Assembly: GCA_036560445.1 (NCBI GenBank)
Contig: DATBRG010000006.1
Span: 1-64,000 of the forward strand
Source: DATBRG01 sp036560445
GTDB lineage: Bacteria; Pseudomonadota; Gammaproteobacteria; Burkholderiales; Methylophilaceae
Length of the DNA stretch: 64,000 nucleotides
Reading direction: 5' to 3'
In this document: piece by piece, positions 52,191 to 60,766 of the stretch
Layout: each line of letters begins with the position of its first letter
Position numbering within the stretch: position 1 is the stretch's first letter
The notes under the pieces: model-generated
Told to the model about the DNA's origin: nothing
What the model saw: only the letters and a program-made list of their open reading frames with translations
Database searches by the model: none
Made by a program: the position numbers and the translations under genes

Positions 52191-53159
52191 ATGAAAAAAA
52201 CCAAACTGGTATCTCTGAAGCTGATTCTGGCAAGCAGCCTGCTGATGTTATCCGGCATAGCCTTGGCAGCAGAGTTCGGTGGCAAATGCGTCAATAGCCT
52301 TGCCCACGAGTTCGTTAACCAGACTGACTGCTCGATCAAAACTGACTATATGGGGAAAGAATATTGCTTTGGTAGCGAAGATTCCAAGGCCGCCTTCATT
52401 AAAGACCCTGAAGGCACGCTGATGAAAGCCAAAGCCTTCTACGATAAAACCGCCGAGCCGATGCGCGATAAGCTTACGCAACAGCAAGCACTAGACATCA
52501 TCAAAAGCAGCAGTTGCGACCTCTCCAATAAAGACCTAGGCTACCTCGAGTTTGACAAGATGGATTTGCACCACTGCAAAATGGTCAACACCAGCTTCTT
52601 TGGCGCCTATCTTCGCGGTGCCAACCTCAGCGGTGCCAACTTGCAGCGCGCCTATCTCAACCTGGCAAGGCTTGAGGGCACCAACCTCAGCGGTGCAGAT
52701 TTGACTGATGCCATCATCTTCCAGGCCATCTTTGATAAAACCAATTTCCAGGGTGCCAACCTCACCAACGCACGTGTCATCGGCACACTAGGCAATGTGA
52801 ATATGAGCGGCGCCAACGTCAAGAACGGGCGCTTGGGGCTGGATGTCGGCAACCAGCCGATGGGGCAAATGAAGTTTGATTCAGTGGGTGGTAAATTCGC
52901 CAATACCAATTTTGAAGGTGCTGACCTCAATATCGCCGCTTTTACTTTTGCTGACCTCACTGGTGCTAACCTGCGCAATACCAACCTCTACCGCGCTGAC
53001 TTGAATAAGGCCGACCTCACAGGGGCAGACCTCACCGGCGCCAACCTGCAGGATGCCGATGTGGATGGCGCCATATTCACCGGCGTTAAAGGGCTGGATA
53101 CTGTGAAGGGGCTGGATAGCGTGAAAGGCAAGTGCGTAGACTGTAAGGCTAAATCCTAA
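52191..53159 (+). CDS. Exported YHS-like plus pentapeptide-repeat protein
   Basis: 322 residues. Signal peptide (about 1-27, ending LALA). Residues about 28-85 look like a YHS domain (TDYMGKEYCFGSEDSKAAFIKDP), a small metal-binding module. From about 108 to 305, A(D/N)LSGA-type pentapeptide repeats run almost continuously and would form a right-handed beta-helix. Two Cys remain near the C-terminus (KGKCVDCKAKS). An exported YHS-pentapeptide combination is unusual; it could be a periplasmic metal-dependent binding or scaffold protein. Strong AAGGAG ribosome-binding site. Confidence 0.88.
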   Translation: MKKTKLVSLKLILASSLLMLSGIALAAEFGGKCVNSLAHEFVNQTDCSIKTDYMGKEYCFGSEDSKAAFIKDPEGTLMKAKAFYDKTAEPMRDKLTQQQALDIIKSSSCDLSNKDLGYLEFDKMDLHHCKMVNTSFFGAYLRGANLSGANLQRAYLNLARLEGTNLSGADLTDAIIFQAIFDKTNFQGANLTNARVIGTLGNVNMSGANVKNGRLGLDVGNQPMGQMKFDSVGGKFANTNFEGADLNIAAFTFADLTGANLRNTNLYRADLNKADLTGADLTGANLQDADVDGAIFTGVKGLDTVKGLDSVKGKCVDCKAKS

Positions 53160-53162
53160 CAG

Positions 53163-53612
53163 TTACTCTACTGCAATCTTGAGAACCACCTTATGGATGT
53201 TGCCTGTGCTCACCAAAGGCGCGTGCGCATCCTGCGGGAAGAAAATACAGAAAGCACCGGGTGGCGTGGCAATCCAGCTATCCGGTGCATCATCAAAGAA
53301 CTGGATGTCATTCTTTTCGCTATAGTCATCAATCGGCTGATGACAATCAGCCAATGGCTTCCAGCCCATTTCATCCACACCCTCCAGCACAAACTGGATG
53401 TCGATATACCGGCGGTGACACTCCAGCTTGGCCTCTGCCCTACTACGTCCAGGGACAGCCTCCACAATGGCAAAAAGACGCTCACCTTGAATCAAGTGGC
53501 GGCCTGGTGCTAATTTAACCAGGTCAGTGCTGCGCAAAAATTCGAAAGCGCGCAAAAACAGCGTATGGAGATTGCTGTAGCGGTCGGCATTAGCGAGGGT
53601 GTCTAGGATCAT
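53163..53612 (-). CDS. YhcH/YjgK/YiaL-family protein
   Basis: 149 residues, cupin-like single domain. Conserved: GRHLIQGERLFAIVEAVPGRSRAEAKLECHRRYIDIQFVLEG with metal-ligand His and Glu, FCIFFPQDAHAPL near the end. Members act on sugar-anomeric or sialic-acid related substrates, but activity differs between them. It converges on the pentapeptide gene (3-bp gap). It is the conserved gene bordering the cassette-like island. Confidence 0.92.
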   Translation of the reverse strand: MILDTLANADRYSNLHTLFLRAFEFLRSTDLVKLAPGRHLIQGERLFAIVEAVPGRSRAEAKLECHRRYIDIQFVLEGVDEMGWKPLADCHQPIDDYSEKNDIQFFDDAPDSWIATPPGAFCIFFPQDAHAPLVSTGNIHKVVLKIAVE

Positions 53613-53631
53613 AGTGCTGATTTACTGGATG

Positions 53632-53638
53632 GTTAGGT
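53632..53638 (-). other. Integron-core-like motif at end of the 62-aa gene
   Basis: On the minus strand the sequence reads ACCTAAC, matching the R'' core consensus RYYYAAC; its TAA is the stop codon of the 62-residue gene. No matching GTTRRRY box follows before the YhcH gene 20 bp away, so at most it is a truncated attC. Confidence 0.25.
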
Positions 53639-53821
53639 TGCATTTCTATCTTTCTGGATTTTAGACTTAGAAAAGAAGATAAACGGTATAGCCAGAAAGC
53701 CAAAAAGAATACCATTAATACCCCACTTAACAGAGCTACGACCCCTTGCTCTCGCGATGTAATGACATGCAATAGCCGAGGGGATGAGAGATATTCCGTA
53801 AATGGTTAAGAGCGTTTCCAA
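53633..53821 (-). CDS. Small hypothetical membrane protein
   Basis: 62 residues with two likely membrane helices (about 1-22 and 32-50) separated by RARGRSSVKWGIN, and a basic tail KSKIQKDRNAT. Similar two-helix small proteins are widespread but not characterised. It starts 12 bp after the attC-like site, as is typical of cassette genes, and its stop lies within a core-like ACCTAAC. Confidence 0.55.
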   Translation of the reverse strand: METLLTIYGISLIPSAIACHYIARARGRSSVKWGINGILFGFLAIPFIFFSKSKIQKDRNAT

Positions 53822-53832
53822 GTTCTCGGAGT

Positions 53833-53898
53833 ACCTAACGTACTAGATCAGGCGCGCAGAGCCAGTTTGCCAGCATAGCGTCCCCTAGAGCGTTGGGT
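53833..53898 (-). other. attC-like recombination site
   Basis: On the minus strand it starts ACCCAAC (RYYYAAC) and ends GTTAGGT (GTTRRRY), 66 bp overall. The 14-base ends (53833-53846 and 53885-53898) pair with one mismatch and two G-T wobbles. After a 4/2-base bulge a second 5-bp stem (53851-53855 with 53878-53882) forms, leaving a 22-nt loop. Length, core motifs and imperfect stem fit an integron attC. It begins at the end of the 227-residue gene and ends just before the 62-residue gene. No integrase is present in the window. Confidence 0.45.
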
Positions 53899-54568
53899 GA
53901 GGCGTTAACGGGCATGACTCTAAGTCATTCGGTTGATTCTTGCTCCTCAGATCGCCCGTCTCCCCGCGCCACTTGACATACGAGCCCATCTTAAATCGAG
54001 CCAACACGGTTACTGGGCCTTGATCTTCCTTTGTCACCTTCTTGCCGTATAACAGCTTGAATCCAATCTCCCGATCAGAGGAAACAAGATCAGGCCGAAC
54101 CCACTGGGACCATGTTTCGACTGCGTATAGCTCATTGTTTGCAAGGAATACTTGCTGTGCTTTACTTGTTGGAAAAATCACAGCAGCAGTGAACTCATCT
54201 AGTTTACCTAAATAGCTTTCAAATATTGACTGCCCCGATGACGTTGTACCAAGAAAGCTACTAAGGGCAGATCCCATGCTCAACCCACGACCATCTTTCC
54301 GCTGGACATCGGACGCGTGCAGATAGCCGGGTAGAGTTGTCTCTAATACACAAAACTGCGCCATAACGCCGGGTTTGCGCGCATCCTCAATCATTCTTTC
54401 GCGCCAATCCTGTTCTGACACGGTACCGTTAGAGGCACAGCCTAACACGACCGGGATGACTGAGCAGATCAATAGAATTCGCAACTTGGGCGCATAGCGT
54501 TTGACATAAAGGGCGATGCGTGTCAGAACTTTACTCCGCTTGATGAATGGGTTAGCCGAGAAAATCAT
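53885..54568 (-). CDS. Hypothetical lipoprotein
   Basis: 227 residues. Basic N-terminus and hydrophobic stretch (about 28-43) ending VVLGC, a good lipobox. The mature part has no motif I recognise; it contains LYAVETWSQWVRPD and RFKMGSYVKWRGET. It overlaps the 173-residue gene by 4 bp (ATGA) and its end runs into the attC-like site. Probably envelope-located. It may be cassette-borne. Confidence 0.65.
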   Translation of the reverse strand: MIFSANPFIKRSKVLTRIALYVKRYAPKLRILLICSVIPVVLGCASNGTVSEQDWRERMIEDARKPGVMAQFCVLETTLPGYLHASDVQRKDGRGLSMGSALSSFLGTTSSGQSIFESYLGKLDEFTAAVIFPTSKAQQVFLANNELYAVETWSQWVRPDLVSSDREIGFKLLYGKKVTKEDQGPVTVLARFKMGSYVKWRGETGDLRSKNQPNDLESCPLTPHPTL

Positions 54569-55086
54569 TCGTTGTTCAGCCGTCTTAGGTGCCGAATATA
54601 GAGTAGTTTGTTTATTTTTGGATTTCGTAAATAAAGGATAAGGTCGCCAGGTAAAAATTCAGGGGATTCTTTTGGAAAAGCTTCTGTTACGTATGTAACT
54701 TCCCATAGTTCAAAGTAATTTTTTACGTCGCTTCGTTTGACAGAAATCAGTGCTGGAGCATGATATTCCCATGATACAACCGATGGGATGTCTTTCATCG
54801 TTTCACCAAGAGAGACATCGGAAAATTTGTCACATGGCTCATGAAGTTTGTCGATAGTTTTTAGAGAGCCATCATCATAGTAAGCGAACCATTGACACAT
54901 AGAGGGCCAAGGATCAGGAATGATTTCATGTGGTTTTCTGGCTTCGGCTAATGGAACAAGTTGCCAAAAACCAACAATTTCTTCTTTTTTTGCTGGACGA
55001 TATGGAGATTCCTGCGCGCATGCCTGATTTGTGGTGCTGACGAAAAATGAAGTGGTAAGGAATAGAAGGATTAGAAGTCGTGGCAT
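54565..55086 (-). CDS. Hypothetical exported protein
   Basis: 173 residues with a signal peptide (about 1-24, NQACA). Mature part includes EEIVGFWQLVPLAEARKPHEIIPDPWPSMC and LPGDLILYLRNPKINKLLYIRHLRRL. The start of the mature part (GFWQLVPL) hints at a lipocalin-like barrel. Not recognised. Base composition is visibly richer in A and T than neighbouring genes. Its start lies 12 bp after a GTTAGGC core motif, and it is coupled to the downstream lipoprotein gene. Confidence 0.65.
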   Translation of the reverse strand: MPRLLILLFLTTSFFVSTTNQACAQESPYRPAKKEEIVGFWQLVPLAEARKPHEIIPDPWPSMCQWFAYYDDGSLKTIDKLHEPCDKFSDVSLGETMKDIPSVVSWEYHAPALISVKRSDVKNYFELWEVTYVTEAFPKESPEFLPGDLILYLRNPKINKLLYIRHLRRLNNE

Positions 55087-55098
55087 AAATGATCCTTG

Positions 55099-55106
55099 GC
55101 CTAACG
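55099..55106 (-). other. Integron-core-like GTTAGGC junction upstream of the island
   Basis: CGTTAGGC on the minus strand, matching GTTRRRY and differing by one base from the CGTTAGGT at the attC-like site. No RYYYAAC partner lies upstream within the 55107-55164 gap, so this resembles an attI or secondary-site junction rather than a full attC. Confidence 0.3.
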
Positions 55107-55164
55107 TAAAGTGGACATCCTAATTGACACAAGATATTGAGTCAAAAAGGAATTAAACGGGTTG

Positions 55165-56370
55165 CTAGCTAGCTTCTTTAGTTGCAGACAACCGCCCCTT
55201 TAACTCCCGCGCCGCCACCGCATATCCCCCATCACTGCCATCAACAAAATGCAGGTGATTGCCATTGTAGGATTGGATGATGCAGGTCAGCAGCGCTTCC
55301 CGCGATTTGTGCATGCCATATACCAGCCGCCCGGCGAGGTATTCGGCCTCTAAGTAACTTTGCAATTGTTCGGCCTGCGTGTCCTTGCCATCCATGACCA
55401 TACGCAGCATGTTGTCAAACTTGCGGAAGTCGGAGTTCTCCACGAATTCGTCGCGGTAACGGCTCCACTTCACGGCTTCGGTATCCATATTGCGGGAAAA
55501 CAGGATGTAGCCCGCTACGTTCTGGAACAGCATGCGCCCTAGGTAGCCAAGGCGTTGCCAGAAACCTGACCGCCCTGAACGCACCCGCCATTCGTGGGAT
55601 AGCAGGCGCGGGTTGAAAGTGAGCCGCATGCGCTCAGCCCGCAAGGGATGGTATTGCGCCACTTGCCCGTAGATAGATTGAATCTGTGCCAGCACGCGCT
55701 GATAGGTGGCGAAATTAACCTCTGCATCCGGAGAAACAGCCGCCACGAGCAACGAGAGTTTGTGATCTTGAAAGCTGGGGACGTTTTGCCAGCGGCATTC
55801 GAACCCTTCAAAACTGGCATCTGCCGGGCCTTCATCTTCTTCCACACGCAATACACCAGAAGAGCCTGACGTTTTGACGCGGCGTTCGGCTTCTTCCCAA
55901 CCTCGGCCAGATAGCGCTGGCTGCATGACATGCGGGGATAGCTGCACTTTGCCCAACCGCACCCAATAGCCTTGGCCCAGCAACGCATCCACACGCACCA
56001 GCCCTACTAGCAATACCAGCCCAAAACTCTCGCGTGCCAATCGCTGTGCGGCTCGCAGAGCTGGGATTACGCGCTCAACCAGTGCACCCGGCACAGCGAA
56101 GGTAGCACCGTCACCACCAAATATAAAGGGTAGATCAATAGCGCGATCCACATTCGCTACCGCCGCAATACAGGCCACACCTACGGTATTTACCTTTTTA
56201 TAGGCGCCGGCCTGAATTGCCTCGGTTGAGCCGATCACATCAGCAATGACTACCCACCAATCTCCCGGCACATCAGCATGCAGGCGGCCTTCCGTTGCCT
56301 CGGCAAAAGATTTAATAACCGGCAGATCCCGATAAAAGAAATCATTCTGGCCGGGCAGCGCTATATTCAT
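55165..56370 (-). CDS. DUF3095 protein with cyclase-like palm motifs
   Basis: 401 residues, soluble. Residues 40-49 (VVIADVIGST, Asp44) and 84-89 (FGGDGA, Asp87) look like the two metal-binding strands of class III nucleotide cyclases and related palm domains. Known as DUF3095 with no assigned activity. The C-terminal half has a winged-helix-like stretch and ends with VDGSDGGYAVAARELKGRL. It overlaps the aminopeptidase gene by 4 bp at its start. Its 3' end borders the cassette-like island. Confidence 0.85.
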   Translation of the reverse strand: MNIALPGQNDFFYRDLPVIKSFAEATEGRLHADVPGDWWVVIADVIGSTEAIQAGAYKKVNTVGVACIAAVANVDRAIDLPFIFGGDGATFAVPGALVERVIPALRAAQRLARESFGLVLLVGLVRVDALLGQGYWVRLGKVQLSPHVMQPALSGRGWEEAERRVKTSGSSGVLRVEEDEGPADASFEGFECRWQNVPSFQDHKLSLLVAAVSPDAEVNFATYQRVLAQIQSIYGQVAQYHPLRAERMRLTFNPRLLSHEWRVRSGRSGFWQRLGYLGRMLFQNVAGYILFSRNMDTEAVKWSRYRDEFVENSDFRKFDNMLRMVMDGKDTQAEQLQSYLEAEYLAGRLVYGMHKSREALLTCIIQSYNGNHLHFVDGSDGGYAVAARELKGRLSATKEAS

Positions 56371-57830
56371 GCCGGGCCTTCGAAGACCTTATCAAGCACA
56401 GATAATCCAAAGCCCACACCAAAACCATTCGCATCGCTGGCGACTGCACCCAAACCACCTTTGCGGTTGGCAGATGACAAATCCACATGCAGCCATGGGA
56501 TATCTCCCTCGATGAACCTGGACAGGAAGCGCGTAGCCAGCACGTGGTCAGCGCCGCCTTCAAGGGTGCACTGCTTGATATCCGCGATGCTACTCTCCAG
56601 CTCTTCCTCATAGTCTTCATCAAACGGAAAAGCGCAAACGCGCTCACCAGCAGAAGTGCCCGCCCCTATTGCCTTGCAGAGCAGCTCCGGGCGGTTACCC
56701 AAGATGCCGCTATAACGGTCGCCCAGCGCAGCGCCCATGCTGCCAGTCAAGGTGGCGAAGTCCATGATGAACTCAGGTTTATGCCGCGAAGCCAAAGTTA
56801 GCGTATCGGCCAGCACCATGCGGCCCTCGGCATCAGTATGCACGATCTCGATAGTGGTGCCGTTGAGGGCAGTGACTACATCATTCTGCTTGTATGCCAG
56901 CGGGCCGATATGGTTCTGCGCGATAGCCAGCCAGCAATCAATTCTGATTGGCAGTTTGGATTGCGTTGCTGCCAGTAGTATACCCAGTGCTACGGCCGAG
57001 CCATTCATGTCTTCGTGCATGCCGTTCATGTATTTCGCGGGCTTGAGATTATGGCCGCCGGTATCAAAGCAGATGCCCTTGCCCACTAGCGCGATATGTT
57101 TTTTTGCTGCCTTGGGCATATAGCTCAGGTGCACAATTGCGGCATCCTGCGGCTCTGAGCCCTGGCCTACTGCCACAAAAGCACCTGCGCCCATCTTGGC
57201 GAGCTTCTTCATGTCAAACTCTGCATGCTGCCAGCCCTGCTCTTTGGCCAGCGCTTTTACCTTATCGCGGTAAATGGTCGGGGTCAGCTCGTTCGGCGGC
57301 AGCATGGTGAGCTGGCGAGTGAGCGTATTGCCTGCCACTCTTGCCGCCACATCGGCAAAACCATCCGCTTCTTTCCAGCCATGGATAGCGATGCTTTTCA
57401 GGGGATGCGGCTTTTGCTTGCCCTTGCGCGAAGGCAGCTCAGCTGCATTCACTGACGCTACATAAAACGCATCGCGCGCCGCTTGCTGGCGCTCGGTATC
57501 ATCGCCATAGACAGCTATAGCCAGGGTTTGCGGTTTTTCGTCCAGCAAACTCTTGACCGCCTTGCGCAACAAGGTATGGCGCTGGAAAGTATTGAGCTTG
57601 CCATCAAGCACCAGCCAGCCGACCAGGGCGCCGTTTTCCAGCTCTGTAGTGATAGGCGCCTTGGCAAGATCGGCATATTCGTTTCGGCTGCGCTTCAGTT
57701 TCCTGGTGAGCACTTCGCCAAAAGCCAGGTTTTGCGGTTTCTGCGTAGGCAGCACCATCAAAATATGGGCTGCCGAGTCAGTCAGCTTTTCTATGGATAA
57801 TGTAGAAGACTGCTTTAGTTGTATGGTCAT
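56367..57830 (-). CDS. Leucyl aminopeptidase family (M17) protein
   Basis: 487 residues. C-terminal M17 catalytic domain (about 180-480): VGKGICFDTGG provides Lys and Asp metal ligands, NLKPAKYM the catalytic Lys, HEDMNGSA the next Asp, and HTDAEGRM the Asp-x-Glu pair plus catalytic Arg. The N-terminal ~170 residues are divergent. Residue choices (DTGGHN instead of DSGGIS) place it outside the PepA type, nearer PepB-like cytosolic aminopeptidases. It lies divergent to aceE, and its stop overlaps the DUF3095 start. AGAGG ribosome-binding site. Confidence 0.92.
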   Translation of the reverse strand: MTIQLKQSSTLSIEKLTDSAAHILMVLPTQKPQNLAFGEVLTRKLKRSRNEYADLAKAPITTELENGALVGWLVLDGKLNTFQRHTLLRKAVKSLLDEKPQTLAIAVYGDDTERQQAARDAFYVASVNAAELPSRKGKQKPHPLKSIAIHGWKEADGFADVAARVAGNTLTRQLTMLPPNELTPTIYRDKVKALAKEQGWQHAEFDMKKLAKMGAGAFVAVGQGSEPQDAAIVHLSYMPKAAKKHIALVGKGICFDTGGHNLKPAKYMNGMHEDMNGSAVALGILLAATQSKLPIRIDCWLAIAQNHIGPLAYKQNDVVTALNGTTIEIVHTDAEGRMVLADTLTLASRHKPEFIMDFATLTGSMGAALGDRYSGILGNRPELLCKAIGAGTSAGERVCAFPFDEDYEEELESSIADIKQCTLEGGADHVLATRFLSRFIEGDIPWLHVDLSSANRKGGLGAVASDANGFGVGFGLSVLDKVFEGPA

Positions 57831-57869
57831 GAAATTCCTCTAAATGCTAATAAATACAAGACTTATGGC

Positions 57870-57980
57870 GTGAATAACTATTTTGTGAAAAAGTCTAAAA
57901 ACTTGACCAACCCGGCCAAAATCGCCAATATGACGGCTTTGCAATTGACCGTGCCTGCTGCATATCGCAACTACGCATAA
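57870..57980 (+). CDS. Possible small ORF upstream of aceE
   Basis: A GTG-initiated frame of 36 codons ending TAA (start MNNYFVKKSKNL, end LTVPAAYRNYA). It has coding-like codon use but no Shine-Dalgarno, and lies in the 250-bp divergent region between the aminopeptidase gene and aceE. It may be a leader ORF or chance. Confidence 0.2.
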   Translation: MNNYFVKKSKNLTNPAKIANMTALQLTVPAAYRNYA

Positions 57981-58080
57981 AGCTTAAAACCTGATTATAT
58001 AAGCTAATCATACCTAATAGACAGGCGGCAGCTAGCTCCAGCCTGTCTAACGAATACTTAAGTTTTCCGGAGACCTCTAC

Positions 58081-60735
58081 ATGGCATTAACCCCCGATAC
58101 CGACCCGCAAGAAACCCACGAATGGCTTGATGCCATCGAAGCGGTTCTGGAACAGGAGGGAGCTGAGCGCGCGCATTTCCTGCTGGAAACGCTGATCGAC
58201 AAGACTCGTCGTTCTGGCGCCTATCTGCCTTACAAAGCTACTACGGCCTATGTGAACACCATTCCCACGCACTTGCAGCAAAAGCTGCCGGGCGACCCCG
58301 GTATGGAGCGCAAGATACGCGCACTGATCCGCTGGAATGCGATCATGACTGTGCTGCGCGCTAATGAGAAATCACCGGGCGTAGGCGGCCATATTGCCAG
58401 CTTCCAATCGGCTGCCACGCTTTATGACGTAGGCTTCAACCACTTCTTCCGCGCAGCCAACGAAAACTTTGGTGGCGACCTGATATATTTCCAGGGCCAC
58501 TCCTCGCCTGGTGTCTACGCACGAGCCTTCCTTGAAGGCCGGCTGACAGAAGAGCAGATGTCCAATTTCCGTATCGAGACCGGCGGCAACGGCCTCTCCT
58601 CGTACCCGCACCCATGGCTGATGCCGGATTTCTGGCAATTCCCGACCGTATCCATGGGCCTCGGCCCTTTGCAGGGTATTTATCAGGCGCGTTTCCTCAA
58701 GTACCTGCATGACCGCGGTATCGCCGACACCAGTGACCGCAAGGTCTGGGTATTCTGTGGCGATGGCGAGATGGATGAGCCTGAGTCATTGGGCGCGATC
58801 TCACTCGCCTCCCGCGAAAAACTAGACAACCTGATTTTCGTCATCAACTGCAACCTGCAGCGCCTGGACGGCCCTGTGCGTGGCAATGGCAAGATCATCC
58901 AGGAATTGGAATCAGATTTCCGCGGCTCCGGCTGGAACGTGCTCAAGGTCATCTGGGGCTCCTATTGGGACCCACTGCTGGCCATGGATAAGGATGGCCT
59001 GCTGAAGAAGCGCATGGAAGAAGCCGTGGACGGCGAATACCAGAACTTCAAGGCCAAGGGTGGCGCTTATACTCGTGAGCACTTCTTCGGCAAATACCCG
59101 GAGCTCAAGGAAATGGTCGCGGCCATGAACGACGAGGATATCTGGCGCCTGAACCGTGGCGGCCATGATCCGCACAAGGTCTATGCTGCTTATGCTGCTG
59201 CCACCTCGCACAAGGGCCAGCCAACCGTCATCCTGGCCAAAACCGTTAAGGGCTACGGCATGGGCGAAGCTGGCGAAGGCCAGAACACGACACACCAGCA
59301 GAAGAGCATGGATATCGCCTCGCTCAAGGCATTCCGCACACGCTTTGACCTGCCTATCAGCGATGAAGAAGTAGAGAAACTCTCCTTCTACAAACCGGCT
59401 GATGACAGTCCGGAAATGCAGTACCTGCGTGCCCGCCGTGAAGCTATGGGCGGCTCTGTACCTGCTCGCCGCCGCAAGGGTAACGAACTCACCGTGCCAG
59501 CACTATCAGCGTTCGAAAACATGCTGGGTGCCACGGGTGAACGCGAGATTTCTACCACCATGGCCTTTGTGCGCATTCTCTCCACACTGGTACGCGACAA
59601 GACCATAGGCAAATATGTGGTGCCTATCGTACCGGATGAGGCGCGTACTTTCGGCATGGAAGGCATGTTCCGCCAGCTTGGTATCTATTCGTCCGTCGGC
59701 CAGCTCTACGAGCCACAGGATGCCGACCAGGTGATGTTCTACAAGGAATCCAAGGATGGCCAGATTCTGGAAGAAGGCATTAACGAAGCTGGCTCGTTCT
59801 CGAGCTGGATAGCAGCTGCGACTGCCTACAGCACTACCGGCACGCAGATGATTCCGTTCTATATCTTCTACTCGATGTTCGGCTTCCAGCGAATTGGTGA
59901 CCTCGCCTGGGCCGCTGGCGATAGCCGTGCGCGCGGCTTCCTGCTTGGCGCTACTGCTGGCCGCACCACACTGAATGGCGAAGGCCTGCAGCACGAGGAT
60001 GGCCATAGCCACCTGATGTCGGCCACCATCCCGAACTGCGTTTCCTACGACCCGACCTTTGCCTATGAGCTGGCCGTGATTATTCAGGAAGGCATGCGCC
60101 GCATGGTGCAGAACCAGGAAGATGTGTACTACTACATCACCCTGATGAACGAAAACTACAGCCATCCGGAAATGCCCAAGGGCAGTGAAGAAGGCATCCT
60201 CAAGGGCATGTACCCGTTCAGTAAATCCAAGGCTAAGGGCCCCAAGGTCCAGCTCATGGGTAGCGGCGTTATCCTGCGTGAAGTCATCGCTGCAGCTGAA
60301 TTGCTGGAAAAAGACTGGGGCGTCGCTGCCGATATCTGGAGCGTAACCAGCTTTACCGAGCTTCGCCGTGAAGGCCTGGATGTTGAGCGCTGGAATATGC
60401 TCAACCCGGAAAAACCCCAAAAAGAAACCTACGTAGGCAAGTTGCTGAAGAAAGCCGAAGGCCCGGTGATCGCCTCTACCGATTACATGAAGTCATTTGC
60501 TGACCAGATTCGCAACTTCATCCCACAACGTTTTGTGGTATTGGGTACAGATGGTTATGGCCGTTCGGATTCGCGCGAGGCGCTACGCAACTTCTTTGAG
60601 GTCGACCGCTACTATGTGGTACTCGCCGCACTGAAGGCACTGGCCGATGAAGGTAAGCTACCTGCAGCAAAAGCTGCCGAGGCCATCAAGAAGTACAAGA
60701 TCGGCGCGACTAAACCCAACCCGACAACCGTGTAA
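58081..60735 (+). CDS. aceE: Pyruvate dehydrogenase E1 component, homodimeric
   Basis: 884 residues, family length. It decarboxylates pyruvate and passes the acetyl group to lipoyl-E2. The thiamine diphosphate motif GDGEMDEPES with later NCNLQRLDGPVRGNG is near 226-270, and GTDGYGRSDSREALRNFFEVDR lies near the end. The GGAGACC ribosome-binding site lies 9 bases before the ATG. It starts the aceE-aceF-lpd operon. The enzyme links glycolysis to the citrate cycle or biosynthesis. Confidence 0.98.
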   Translation: MALTPDTDPQETHEWLDAIEAVLEQEGAERAHFLLETLIDKTRRSGAYLPYKATTAYVNTIPTHLQQKLPGDPGMERKIRALIRWNAIMTVLRANEKSPGVGGHIASFQSAATLYDVGFNHFFRAANENFGGDLIYFQGHSSPGVYARAFLEGRLTEEQMSNFRIETGGNGLSSYPHPWLMPDFWQFPTVSMGLGPLQGIYQARFLKYLHDRGIADTSDRKVWVFCGDGEMDEPESLGAISLASREKLDNLIFVINCNLQRLDGPVRGNGKIIQELESDFRGSGWNVLKVIWGSYWDPLLAMDKDGLLKKRMEEAVDGEYQNFKAKGGAYTREHFFGKYPELKEMVAAMNDEDIWRLNRGGHDPHKVYAAYAAATSHKGQPTVILAKTVKGYGMGEAGEGQNTTHQQKSMDIASLKAFRTRFDLPISDEEVEKLSFYKPADDSPEMQYLRARREAMGGSVPARRRKGNELTVPALSAFENMLGATGEREISTTMAFVRILSTLVRDKTIGKYVVPIVPDEARTFGMEGMFRQLGIYSSVGQLYEPQDADQVMFYKESKDGQILEEGINEAGSFSSWIAAATAYSTTGTQMIPFYIFYSMFGFQRIGDLAWAAGDSRARGFLLGATAGRTTLNGEGLQHEDGHSHLMSATIPNCVSYDPTFAYELAVIIQEGMRRMVQNQEDVYYYITLMNENYSHPEMPKGSEEGILKGMYPFSKSKAKGPKVQLMGSGVILREVIAAAELLEKDWGVAADIWSVTSFTELRREGLDVERWNMLNPEKPQKETYVGKLLKKAEGPVIASTDYMKSFADQIRNFIPQRFVVLGTDGYGRSDSREALRNFFEVDRYYVVLAALKALADEGKLPAAKAAEAIKKYKIGATKPNPTTV

Positions 60736-60766
60736 TTTAAAGACGCCACTTTAAGGAATTCAAAGC

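Noticed and set aside
59506..60420. Open frame of 304 codons on the minus strand opposite aceE
   Set aside because: Antisense shadow of a highly conserved gene; no domain and no ribosome-binding site.
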